Origin: Avena insularis
Lineage: Eukaryota; Streptophyta; Magnoliopsida; Poales; Poaceae
Direction of reading: 5' to 3'
NCBI GenBank assembly: GCA_023614405.1
Contig: JAJUPC010000236.1
Location: 310,001-374,000 of the forward strand
Length of the DNA: 64,000 nucleotides
In this document: in pieces, positions 20,620 to 31,255 of the stretch
How the letters are laid out: each line of letters begins with the position of its first letter
Numbering within the stretch: position 1 is the first letter of the stretch
Program-made: the position numbers and the translations under genes
The notes under the pieces: generated by a model
The model's database searches: none
What the model was told of the DNA's origin: nothing
Seen by the model: only the letters and a program-made list of their open reading frames with translations

Positions 20620-21327
20620 TGATAAGGACATCCCTACAATGATACCTTCCCCAATTGCTAATGATGATGTTCCAATTGCAAAGAAAGATCAATCCAATGA
20701 GATAAGGATTGGACCAATCACAAGAGCTCGTGCTAAGCTACTAGAACAACAGATGAACTTGTTTCTTAATGAACCTGGTGTTTTAATTAATGAGAATTTT
20801 ATACTACCTAAGTCTTTAAATTATTGCATGATCAGGTACTTAGCAAAAGAAGGCGTAGCACGGAGCGAGGAGCTAATGGAACAAGGCGTGTTGATCAATG
20901 AAGAATGCGCGAGGGAGGAGAGGGAGGAAGCACAAGGAGCACACAAGCTTGAAGATCAACACTTGTGGACAATCTCTGCCGCGACAGAGAAACGCCACTT
21001 TTCTCTGCCACGGCAGGTTTAGACCATGTTAAAATATTTTTGAGTTGTTTCTTTCATAAAACCTCTGGAATTACCCTGTGTTCGAATCTACCAACTATAA
21101 TTGAGCGTGATCTGTTGTTCCATTGGGAATTAGTAGATTGCATACTACCATCCGTGGTCACAGCTGCGTGCGCAAGAGTGTGGTGTTCTGAATATCCTAC
21201 AAGGTTCGAGAGCTATTGCATTGGCATTAGGGATCAAGAAGGATAGATCATAGCTAAGCACTAGTTATCTATCATCCACAATATCATCGACAAGAGCTTG
21301 CTGGGAAGATCGGGCCACCCCATATCA
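20620..21327 (+). repeat. A1 5' LTR
   Basis: The LTR starts TGATAAGGACATCC and ends CCATATCA. It encodes the tail with G-P-I-T-R-A-R-A-K-L-L-E-Q and F-I-L-P-K-S-L (20715-20850). About 200 bp present in the 3' LTR, including part of the palindrome array and the TATA-like segment, are missing near 21019. Confidence 0.9.
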
Positions 21328-21330
21328 TCT

Positions 21331-21340
21331 TGGTATCAGA
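21331..21340 (+). other. A1 primer binding site
   Basis: TGGTATCAGA lies three bases after the LTR. It is complementary to the 3' end of plant initiator tRNA-Met. The same site follows the A2 and A4 5' LTRs. Confidence 0.88.
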
Positions 21341-22460
21341 TTTCCTCGTTGCCTCGGTAAGCAATCCACAATCCATCCATAGATTAGAGAGTGTTTTTGT
21401 CCTATAGAGAAAAAGCCCCACAAAAAGAGTTGCCATAGCCTAGATTACATCGTATTCGAGTAATAGTTGCTGGTTGTGTTCTTCGTAGATCTTTTTTTCT
21501 AGTTCTTCTAGTTGTTTTCCATCATCTTTTTCCATCACCACAAGGTCAGATCCGATCTAATCTAAGAGTCCTATTCTCCTACTCTTGGCCGAGTCGGAAT
21601 TAATAAAAAAAATTCCTACCGACTCTGCCGCGGGACGGAAACAACCTGTTTTCCTGCCGCGAGTCCTGTTCTGCCACGACTCGGTTTCGCTACCGCGGCA
21701 CGTTTTTGACGTGTTTTTCTGCCGCAACAGGATTTCTTCCGCCACGACAGGATTTTGGCCAGTTTTCTGCCACGACAGGAAATTTTACAAAGTGTGAATT
21801 TGCACTTTTCCTTCAACCTTAGCCATAGCCATAGATTACATAGGTGTAGGAACTTGCCCATTGAGACTAGTTTTCTCTCCTACAGGCTGCTCTTAGGATT
21901 TTGGTGTTGTTCTTTGTAATTTGGCCGTGTGTGATCGATATATATATATATAAGAGAGAGAGAGATAGAAAATCAATATAGCAAAAGAAAAAGCAAAAAG
22001 AGCTATACAAAAGAAAAAGAAAAATAGTGAAAAAAAGAGAATTTGAGCAAGAGGCCTAGTGATATCTTTGTGCACCGGTAGATTGAGCAATCTTGTGCCT
22101 ATTTACTTTGAGCTTTGCTAGTGTCTCTCTAGAGTAGTGCAACACCCTTCATAGTTGCATTGCCACATTTTTCTCCACGTGTGTGTTTCTTGGGTTTTTG
22201 TACGATCAGCACTAGGACTTGTTTGTGGTGTAGATAGGATACCATACCTATAGCTCCACTATAAATAACATGTGTGCCCTGCGATCGTTCTCTATACCTT
22301 TGATATTCACTTCATCACATCAGTGCATCAGTCTTTGATTTCGTTTGGTAGAGCATCTCTATTCACTTTGGAACGGTAAGATCTCCTTTCTTGTCAGTTG
22401 TGAGTGAGTTGTGAGAGTTTCCACCATACTGATTTTGATTTTTGCACTAACCTACTAATC
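21341..22460 (+). other. A1 leader
   Basis: The 1.1-kb leader has no coding sequence. In order it holds a palindrome array (21617-21785), a TA/GA microsatellite (21936-21966), a long A-rich purine tract (21967-22045) and a conserved GGTAAGATCT donor-like site (22375). All four parts recur at similar spacing in the A4 leader; A2 has the array, the purine tract and the donor-like site. Confidence 0.75.
21617..21785. repeat. Palindrome array in the A1 leader
   Basis: About eight variants of CTGCCGCGGCAGG-like palindromes (consensus TGCCRCGRCA) separated by T-rich spacers. The same palindromes occur in the A1 3' LTR at 27215-27350. Confidence 0.85.
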
Positions 22461-23667
22461 ATTTCTTTTACTCATGATGAAGTTGTGTCACAAAAAAAAC
22501 AGCTTGAGGAGCTTGTTACTTGGTGTGAGTTTGTTGATAGGAATATCACCGAATACAAGATGCTGTGGAGAATAATACTGGAGCAATCAATAATATTCAG
22601 ACACAGCTGACAGCAATGAATGTCAACTTTGCCACCTTGCAGCGTTCAATTGAGGCTATTCAAGCGACACTCCAGCCAGGACACGCACATCAACATGATG
22701 ATGCGTTTGAGGACCTTGATGAGGGTAGTGCGGCTGATGCTGCCCCACATCGTGGCAGGGGACGTGTCAATCCCCCTGCACCTGCGGCTGCCCCTCTTCA
22801 TGGCCATGGGTATTCTCCTGTTGGACGTGCCCAGCGTGTTTACAATCCATCTGATGATAGTTTGGGCAAGCCCAAGTTCTCCATTCCCTCTTTCAGTGGC
22901 TCGCTTGATCCTGAGGATTATATAACTTGGGAGCTGAAGATTGAGAAGCTCTGGCGTTTGTTTGATTATCCAGAAGACAAGAAGGTCAAGCTTGCAGCAT
23001 CAGAGTTTGATGGTTTGCTTTGCATTGGTGGGATGCTATTGTGTAGAATAGATGGAACGATAATCAACTTCCTGTGATGAATTGGCTCGAGATGAAGACC
23101 ATTATGACGGATCGTTTTGTCCCCTCCAATTACTTGCGAACAGTGTTTGACAAGCTTACACAGTTGAGGCAAGGCACAATGACAGTTGATGAGTACTACA
23201 TGGAGATGGAGATGCTTATGCAGCGTGCTAATGTTCATGAATCACGAGAGATGACAATGCAGCGTTTCCTCAACAATTTGAAGCTTCAAATCAAGAGCAT
23301 TATGCGTTATCACAAGTATGAGACAATGAACGAGTTGCTGCACCATGCTAGAGAGGCCGAGTCATAGCTTGCGGAGGAGGCAAAGTCTCGTGCTCGTTTT
23401 CCATCCTATAGCCGTTTTTCGGCCAGATCTACACCTCCTAGTGTAGCACCACCTACTGCTAGTCCTTCTACACCTTCGGCCAAGCCAGCAAGTACTTCTT
23501 CGTTTGGTTCCAATGCTCGGAAGCCTGTTGCTCCTGCTTCTAGCTCGGGTTCCAATATGTCTACTGCCCATACTCGCGATGGGGTGTGTCATACTTGTGG
23601 AGGTAGAGGGCACTACAAGAAGGATTGTCCAAACATCAAGGTTATGTTTGTCAATGAACAAGGTTAA
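22461..23667 (+). pseudogene. A1 gag
   Basis: The position equivalent to the A2 start codon is ATT at 22461, so the start is lost. Two frames carry the capsid region: 22565-23077 (P-S-F-S-G-S-L-D-P-E-D-Y, E-L-K-I-E-K-L-W-R-L-F-D-Y) and 23074-23364 (F-V-P-S-N-Y-L-R-T-V-F-D-K-L and a second Met-rich helical part), with a frameshift near 23025-23075. A TAG at 23365-23367 and a TAA at 23665-23667 interrupt it. The nucleic-acid-binding CCHC knuckle (C-H-T-C-G-G-R-G-H-Y-K-K-D-C) is intact near 23589-23630, unlike in A2. In the family Gag builds the cytoplasmic particle. Confidence 0.85.
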
Positions 23668-25578
23668 GTAGAGAGTGGAGATGAAGCTGATGACGAGGAT
23701 GATGAGGATGGTGCCAATGCTTATCCTGAGCGTGCACCAACTATTGTCGTATCTTCACATATAATTAGTGTGCAACTGATTGATGAGTCTCAGTGTTGCA
23801 ACTTGTTCTAAACAAAATCTCTAGTTGGACCTACCAAAGCTTGCAAGGTAATTATTGATGGAGGTAGTTGCAGAAATCTTGCAAGTAAGGAATTATGTGC
23901 CAAGCTGAATTTGACATATTTGCCTCATCCGAAGCCATACTACATAGAATGGTTGAGCAACAATGGTGAGATGAAGGTAAATCATATGGTACGTGTGAAT
24001 TTTCAAATAGGGCCATACAAAGATCCTATTGACTTTGATGTGGTTCCTATGACTGTTTGTCATCTACTATTGGGTCGGCCTTGGCTTTATGATTGCCATG
24101 TGCAACACAATGGCCGAGCCAATACATATCACTTGGAATTCAAAGGGAAGAAGATTACTATGCAGCCAATGATGACACCACAAGATATTGTGAATGACTC
24201 TCGCCAGAAGATAGAGGTGAATTTGAAGGAAGATCCTACAACTCGGCGAGATTGTGTGATAGCTGTTCCTGATGTAATTAAGCCTAAATTGAGTGATATA
24301 CCAAAAAGTGAGAGAGTGCCTGGTTTATTGATATTAGCCACCAAGGAAGTTATGAGAGAATTTCGTGAGGATCCTACAGCCATGCTACTTGTGCTCATGT
24401 ATAAGGGTGAGGTATTGGTTTCTAACGACATGACCCTTGTTTCTCTTGGTGTCTCTTCTGTTTTGCAGGATTTGGGGGATGTGTTTCCAGAAGATGTACC
24501 CGCAGGCTTGCCTCCATTGCGTGGTATAGAACACCAAGTGGACTTGATTCCTGGCGCCACACTTCCCAACCGTGCACCCTACATGACCAATCCCGAAGAA
24601 ACTAAGGAGATACAAAAGCAAGTACAAGCATTGCTGGATAAAGGGTACTTTCGTGTTTCTCTTAGCCCTTGTGATGTTCCTGTTATTTTAGTGCCTAAGA
24701 AAGATGGTGCTTGGCGCATGTGTGTAGATTGTAGAGTGATTAATAACATCACTATTCGATATTGTCATCCTATTCCACGCTTAGAGGATATGCTAGATGA
24801 ATTGAGTGGTGCCACTGTTTTCTCTAAAATTGACTTGCATAGTGGTTATCATCAAATTAGGATGAAAGAAGGGGATGAGTGGAAAACTGCTTTCAAAACT
24901 AAATTTGGCTTGTATAAGTGGTTAGTCATACCGTTTGGTCTTACTAAGGCACCTAGTACGTTCATGTGTTTGATGAATCATGTTTTGAGAGATTTTATTG
25001 GTTGTTTTGAGGTTGTTTACTTTGATGATATACTTATCTACAGCCAAACCGAAACTAAACATTGCACTCATATTCGACAAGTTTTGCAAGTGTTGCGTGA
25101 TAATAAATTGTATGCTAATCTTGAGAAGTGTACATTTGCAAAAGATAAGGTCATATTCCTAGGATTTGTTGTATCTAAGCATGGGGTAGAGGTAGATCAA
25201 TCTAAAATTGAATCAATTCAGAATTGGCCTACTCCCATGAATGTAAGTCAAGTGCATAGTTTCCACAGGTTAACTGGTTTCTATAGGCGCTTTGTGAAAG
25301 ATTTTAGCACCATTGCTGCACCTTTGAATGATTTGACAAAGAAAGGTGTTCCTTTTGTATGGGGCACGGCGCAAGACATTGCATTTGATACATTGAAACA
25401 TTTGCTTACTTCTGCACCATTAGTTGCATTACCTGATTTTTCAAAGCAATTTGAAGTTGAATGTGATGCTAGTGGTATAGGCATAGGTGGCGTTTTGATG
25501 CAAGAGGGTCGGCCTATAGCTTATTTTTCTAAGAAATTGATTGGTGCTCATTTGAATTATTCTATCTATGATAAATAA
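23668..25578 (+). pseudogene. A1 protease, reverse transcriptase and RNase H
   Basis: After a stop at 23809-23811, a 555-codon frame (23911-25578) contains most of pol. The protease active site I-I-D-G-G-S-C lies near 23850-23870, in the same frame. L-L-L-G-R-P-W ends the protease near 24085. RT runs from about 24500 to 25110, with the catalytic Y-F-D-D near 25018-25030 and the F-G-L-T-K-A-P segment. RNase H follows with [10 protein letters not shown] near 25465. The frame ends at a TAA (25576-25578) inside Y-D-K-*-L-Y-A-L, a single-base break, since A3 has Glu there. These enzymes copy the RNA into DNA. Confidence 0.88.
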
Positions 25579-26862
25579 TTGTATGCACTTGTTAGAGTAC
25601 TTGAGGTTTGGCAACATTATTTGTGGCCAAAGGAATTCATCATACATTCTGATCATGAAGCATTGAAATACCTGAAAGCTCAATCAAACTTGCATAGAAG
25701 ATTAGCTAAATGGGGTGAGTTTATTGAGTCTTTTCCTTACATCATTAATTATAAGAAGGGAAAAGAGAATGTTGTTGCTGATGCTCTATCTAGGAAGAAC
25801 ATGCCCAATCTTGATGTTAAAATTCCTGGATTAGAAGCTATTTGTGCACTTTATGCAACTAACTATGATTTCGCTGAACCATATCGTTTATGTGCTCTTA
25901 GAAACGCATGGGATAAGTATCATATACATGATGGATATTTCTTTCGAGCTAACAAACTATGTATTCCAGAATCGTCGTTGCGTTTTCTTAGTGGTTTGAT
26001 GGGTCACTTTGGGCATGAGAAGACATTGCTTATGCTTGCTAATCACTTTTATTGGCCCAAGATGAGGCGTGATGTGTACAGATTTGTGAGCCGATGTATT
26101 ACATGCCACAAGTCGAAATCTAAGCTAAAGCCTCACGGTTTGTATACACCTCTCTCTGCACCTACTACTCCATGGGAAGACATTAGTATGGATTTTGTGC
26201 TAGGTCTACCTAAAACTCAGAGAGGTCATGATTCTATATTTGTGGTAGTGGATAGGTTCTCTAAGATGGCTAATTTTATTGCCTGCCACAAAAGCAACAA
26301 TGCATCGCATGTTGCTAACCTGTTTTTCAGGGAGATCGTGAGATTACATGGAGTACCTAAGACGATTGTTTCTGATCGTGATGTGAAGTTCATGAGCTAC
26401 TTTTGGAAGACCTTATGGGGGAAGCTAGGAACGAAGCTGCTATTCAGTACTACATGTCATCCCCAAACAGATGGTCAAACGGAGTTGATATGGAGGCATC
26501 AAAACGTGCTGATTATGTGAAGAAAATACATGAGAAGACTCGAGAGGCTATTGAGAAGAAAGGCAAGAACATTGCTGCTGCAAGGAATCAAGCAAGGAAG
26601 GAAGTGTTGTTCAAGCCTAGAGATATGGTTTGGGTGCATCTATGCAAGGACAAATTTCCATTACTTTGCAAGTCCAAGTTGAAGCCACGTGGTGCTGGTC
26701 CTTATAAGGTGCTAGCAAAAATTAATGGCAATGCCTACTCGGTTGACATACCTATTGAGGAGTTTGGTGGAGTTAGCAACAGCTTCAACATTGCTGATTT
26801 GTTACCATACGCGGGAGAAGACCTTGGAGCATCGAGGTCGATGCCTTTTGAAGGGGGGGAGA
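25579..26862 (+). pseudogene. A1 integrase
   Basis: The rest of RNase H (S-D-H-E-A-L-K-Y) is followed by integrase. The N-terminal zinc region is shortened near 25985, where the segment holding the first His is missing. The core has S-M-D-F-V-L-G near 26190 and V-S-D-R-D-V near 26375, and the Glu of G-Q-T-E near 26475-26484. At 26484/26485 about 202 bp present in A3 are deleted with GAG microhomology, so the end of the core is lost and the frame shifts. The C-terminal barrel (D-M-V-W-V-H-L, K-L-K-P-R-G-A-G-P) continues in another frame from about 26485 to the LTR and reads past the polypurine tract. Confidence 0.86.
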
Positions 26863-27776
26863 TGATGAGGACATCCCTACAATAATACCTACCCCAATTG
26901 CTAATGATGATGTTCCAATTGCAAAGAAAGATCAATCCAATGAGATAAGGATTGGACCAATCACAAGAGCTCGTGCTAAGCTACTAGAACAACAGGTGAA
27001 CTTGTTTCTTAATGAACCTGTTGTTTTAATTAATGAGAATTTTATACTACCTAAGTCTTTGAATTATTGCATGATCGGGCACATGGGAGAAGAAGGCGTA
27101 GCACGGAGCGAGGATCTAATGGAACAAGGCGTGTTGATCAATGAAGAATGCGCGAGGGAGGAGAGGGAGGAAGCGCAAGGAGCACACAAACTTGAAGATC
27201 AACACTTGGTGGACAATCTCTGCCGCGGCAGAGAAATGCCACTTTTCTCTGCCACGACAGGCTGCCGCGGCACAGAAACAAAGTCCTTTTCTGACATGGC
27301 AGGCTATCGCGGCAGAGAAACGGGCCCGAATTCTGCCACGGCAGAATCCTGAACCGAACCCACTTTGGGTCGGTTTGTACCCTTAGTTGTGTGGGACCAA
27401 CTCGGATCCACCCTTAGGCCGTCGCCCCTAGACTCTTAAATAGATGGGGGCGCACTACTATCTAGGTTTAGACCACGTTAATTTTTTTTGGAGTTGTTTC
27501 TTTCATAGAACCTCGGGAATTACCCTGTGTTCGAATCTAGCAACTATAATTGAGTGTGATCTGTTGTTCCATTGGGAATTAGTAGATTGCATACTACCGT
27601 TCGTGGTCACGGTTGCGTGTGCAAGAGTGTGGTGTTGTGAATATCCTACAAGGTTTGAGAGCTATTGCATTGGCATCAGGGATCGAGCAGGAAAGATCAT
27701 AGGTACACACTAGTTATATATCATCCACCATATCATCGACAAGAGCTTGCTGAGAATATCGGGCAAACCCATATCA
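26863..27776 (+). repeat. A1 3' LTR
   Basis: The 914-bp LTR begins TGATGAGGACATCC after a purine tract (26851-26862) and ends CCATATCA. Its first part encodes the pol tail (26925-27230). The palindrome array (27215-27350) follows, then a TATA-like TTAAATAGATGGGG (27436-27449). The right flank is the target duplication GTACT. Confidence 0.92.
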
Positions 27777-28393
27777 GTACTACATGTCATCCCCAAACAG
27801 ATGGTCAAACGGAGGTGGTGAATCGAACATTGTCACAGACGCTAAGGACTATGATAAAAAAAGAATCTGCGGGAGTGGGAAGAGTGTTTGCCACATGTTG
27901 AGTTTGCATACAACAGGGTTGTGCATTCAACTACTCAGCTTGGTCCTTTTGAGGTGGTGTATGGCTTCAAGCCATTGACGCCACTTGATATGTTGCCTCT
28001 ACCATTTATGAGAGAGTTGATATGGAGACATCAAAATGTGCTGATTATGTGAAGAAAATTCATGAGAAGACTCGAGAGGCTATTGAGAAGAAAGGCAAGA
28101 ACATTGTTGCTGCAAGGAATCAAGCAAGGAATGAAGTGTTGTTCAAGCCTGGAGACATGGTTTGGGTGCATCTGCGCAAGGACAGATTTCCACTACTTCG
28201 CAAGTCCAAGTTGAAGCCACGTGGTGCTGGCCCTTACAAGGTGTTAGCAAAAATTAATGATAATGCCTACTGGGTTGACATACCTATTGAGGAGTTTGGT
28301 GGAGTTAGCAACAACTTCAACGTTGCTAAGTTGTCACCATATGCTGGAGAAGACCTTGGAGCGTCGAGGTCGACGCCTTTTGAAGGGGGGGGA
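27777..28393 (+). pseudogene. A3 integrase, C-terminal part
   Basis: This continues the gene cut at 20619. It starts at H-P-Q-T-D-G-Q-T-E, holding the catalytic Glu, and contains the 202 bp missing from A1. A frameshift lies in the A7 run at 27857-27863. From 28022 the frame is open through the C-terminal barrel (G-D-M-V-W-V-H-L-R-K-D-R-F-P) to 28396, ending in a Gly run just before the LTR. A purine tract (28382-28393) precedes the LTR. Confidence 0.85.
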
Positions 28394-29295
28394 TGATGAG
28401 GACATCCCTACAGTTACAGCCCAATTGCTGCTGATGATGTTCCAACTGCTACAAAGAAAGATCAATCCAATGAGATAAGGATTGGACCAATTACAAGAGC
28501 TCGTGCTAAGCTACTAGAACAACAGGTGAACTTGTTTCTTAATGAACCTGGTGTTTTAATTAATGAGAATTTTATACTACCTAAGTCTTTGAATTATTGT
28601 ATGATCAGGTACTTGGGAGAAGAAGGCATAGAAAGGAGCGAGGAGCTAATGGAACATGGCATTTTGATCAATGAAGAATGCACGAGGGAGGAGAGGGAGG
28701 AAGCGCAAGGAGCTGTCGAAGATGAAGATCAACAGTTGGAGGAACTTCTCTGCCGCGACAGAGAAAAGCATCCATTTTCTGCCATGACAGGCTACCACGG
28801 CAGGAAATCGAACTGAGTCTCTCTCTCGCCATGCGCAGAATCACTGAAAGTTCTGCCACGGAAGACCGAGGCGAACCTTTTTGGGGCGGTTTGTATCCTA
28901 GTTGGGTGGGACCAACTCGGATCCCACCTTAGGCCGCCGCCCCCAGACTCTTAAATAGATGGGGCGCCACACCAAGTTAGGTTTAGACCACGTTAAAATT
29001 ATTTTGGAGTTGTTTCTTTTATAGAACCTCTGGAATTACCCTGTGATCGAATTCTACCAATTGCAATTGAGTGTGATCTGTTGTTCCATTGGGAATTAGT
29101 AGATTGCATACTACCGTCAGGGTCGCATTTATCAAGGCGCAAGAGTGTGGTGTTGTGAACATCCTACAAGGTTCGAGAGTTGTTGCATTGGCATCAGGGT
29201 TCGAGCGGGAGAGATCATAGCTACGCACTAGTTATCAATCATCCACCATTACCATCGACAAGAGCTTGCTGAGAAAATCAGGCCACCCCATATCA
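28394..29295 (+). repeat. A3 3' LTR
   Basis: The 902-bp LTR starts TGATGAGGACATCC and ends CCATATCA. It carries the LTR-encoded tail (28462-28720), a TGCCRCGRCA palindrome array (28745-28865) and the TATA-like TTAAATAGATGGGG (28950). No partner 5' LTR exists in the window, as A3 is truncated at 18554. Confidence 0.9.
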
Positions 29296-31065
29296 CATCT
29301 TTAGCTAGGAAGCTTGTAAACTCATGAAAGTAGGCCATTATCCATCAAATATGGAATCTCCTTTTGTAAACAATTGCTTGAAATGCCAAGATGCACCGAT
29401 CTACCAAATATGGACACGTTTGTAAGCTTGATTGGCGAATATGCTTCAATGCACGGAGTAGTACAAAACATGAAAAAGGTACAGAACTATGGCTGTGACC
29501 TTACTCCACTTGTTTCAAAGCCTTGAATTAATGTTCATTAATTTCGGCAGATGTCTATCAAGTCATTAAATGCTAGAAAGCATACAAGCCTATGGGTCCA
29601 TCTGACGGGGACAACATCTCAAGTGGGAGTAGCGTACCTTAGAAGCTTCAACTTCAAAATTTCGGCAGAGCACCAAAATATCCCGCCCACCCATTCAAAC
29701 ATCTCGCCCATCCATTCAAAACATCCAGTCCCAAAAATTATTTTATTACACAAATTTAGTCTGGAAGCTTGAAAGGAAGTTATACATGGTGTGAAAAAGG
29801 GGGTGGTGGCATTTTGAGCCATCATTTTTGTAATTGCTGCACAACAAAACACATTGTTGTTACTTGGAAATTCCAAAACAAACTTCAAATTTGAAACCAA
29901 ACATATTGATTGATTTGCCAAGATGCACTGATCTACCAAATGCGGACATGTCATCATAAACTATTTCCATGACCTTGGTCACCTTTTTTTTGGACGATGG
30001 TCATCTTCTTGAAAGCCTTAAATTGTTTGAAAATTCCAGCGAATGCCTAGAAACTCATTTAAATGCTAGAAAGCAACTCTCGCTGGCGTGTGGGTCTAGA
30101 CGGTGATAGCGCATCTGAGAGGCCCCATGCTGGAGTAGCGTATGCTAGAAGCTTCGACCTCAAAAATTTGGTACGGCGCCCAAACATCTCACCCATCCAT
30201 TAAAATATCCCGCGCATCCATTCAAACATGCTTCACCTCTTTCTAGAATGCAAAATTCCTCTTCTATCCTTGCTTCGGAAACAAGAATCCGAGGAGCACT
30301 GCAATAACAGAGGGATATAGGTGGTAAATTTGCATTCTCCCAAGTGCATCACCCCATCGACATTTCCTAGCCCTTCTACAATATTTACCTGCCCGCCCAC
30401 TCCGACATACACTAACTTTTTGGACCCACCATGCAAGTGACCCACATGTCAGTGAGCCAGGATTACAGGAAGTAGAGATTCCCATCGCTTGTTGTTCAAA
30501 ATTCGAACATTTTTCGCTAAACCAAGATAAAATTGTTAAAATCATCGAACCTAGTTCGGAAGCTTGAAAATTCATGAAACTTGTGCATTATCTGTCAATT
30601 TTTTTATATTTTGTGAGAAAATTGGTGCGGTGAGATTTTGAACCACATATAGTCTTTATAGTTGCTTCACAACGGAAGCCATTGTTGTCACTTGGACAAT
30701 TTAAATTAACTTTGAATTTGGATGCACCTTTTTTGTACACATTGTTTGAAATGCAAATATGCAGTTATGCACCGATCTACCAAACACAGACACGTTATCA
30801 TAAACTATGGCAAACATATTGCCATGACCTTGGTCTTCTCATTTGAAAGCCATGAATGTTCATACATGGTATGCCATATTGTGAAACGGGTTTCTTCGAA
30901 AGTTGTTAAATTTTAGCATACTTTTTCATGGAAACTAGGCAGTGCACATAATAAAATACTTTGGGAAAGAAAGACATTGCTTCAATTTATATATTTTTAT
31001 TTGGATTTTTATTTCAAAAGGTCCCAAATTAGGCTTCATTATTAGCATTCATATCAAGAAGTTGA
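29296..31065. repeat. Diverged tandem repeat, at least two and a half units
   Basis: Three segments begin with a GGAAGCTTG(T)AAA-TCATGAAA-like start (29306, 29763, 30555). Each then contains a segment like GCACCGATCTACCAAA (29395, 29922, 30772). The first two also share AATGCTAGAAAGCA (29568, 30061) and repeated CCCATCCATTCAAA-like lines (29690-29730, 30190-30230). Spacing is about 460 bp then 790 bp, the second unit carrying extra DNA at 30240-30480. No coding potential is seen. I do not recognise the family. Confidence 0.6.
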
Positions 31066-31252
31066 GGGGTTGTTTGGTTAAGCTTATCTATTGCTTTTAG
31101 CTTTCTTTTATAAGCCACTTTAGATTTTTTGTTTTGGCTTATAGCATCATTCAACTATGTCAGGTTAAAAGCTAAAAACAAAGCCAAAAACACGTTCCTC
31201 ACTTTATAAGCCAAATATCAAAAGACGAATTAGAGCCCAACCAAATAACACC
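31066..31252. mobile_element. Small MITE-like element
   Basis: The ends are near-perfect inverted repeats: GGGGTTGTTTGGTT at the left and AACCAAATAACACC at the right (12 of 14 paired). The interior has GCTTATAAGCC-like sub-repeats typical of grass MITEs with this terminus. No clear target duplication is visible, because A2 inserted three bases from the right end. Confidence 0.65.
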
Positions 31253-31255
31253 ATT

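Larger units (their letters stand above)
20620..27776 (+). mobile_element. A1: complete CRM/Reina-like Ty3/gypsy element
   Basis: The element has both LTRs (20620-21327 and 26863-27776), an initiator tRNA-Met primer site, gag, protease, RT, RNase H, integrase and a polypurine tract, in gypsy order. It is flanked by a perfect 5-bp target duplication GTACT (20615-20619 and 27777-27781) and sits inside the integrase gene of A3. The start TGATGAGGACATCC and a pol frame running into the LTR resemble CRM-group chromoviruses. The two LTRs differ by an indel of about 200 bp. Coding is damaged, so the copy is not autonomous now. Confidence 0.92.

Noticed and set aside
20639..21022. Independent 127-codon gene at the start of A LTRs
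   Set aside because: It is the LTR-borne tail of pol repeated in every A LTR, not a separate gene.
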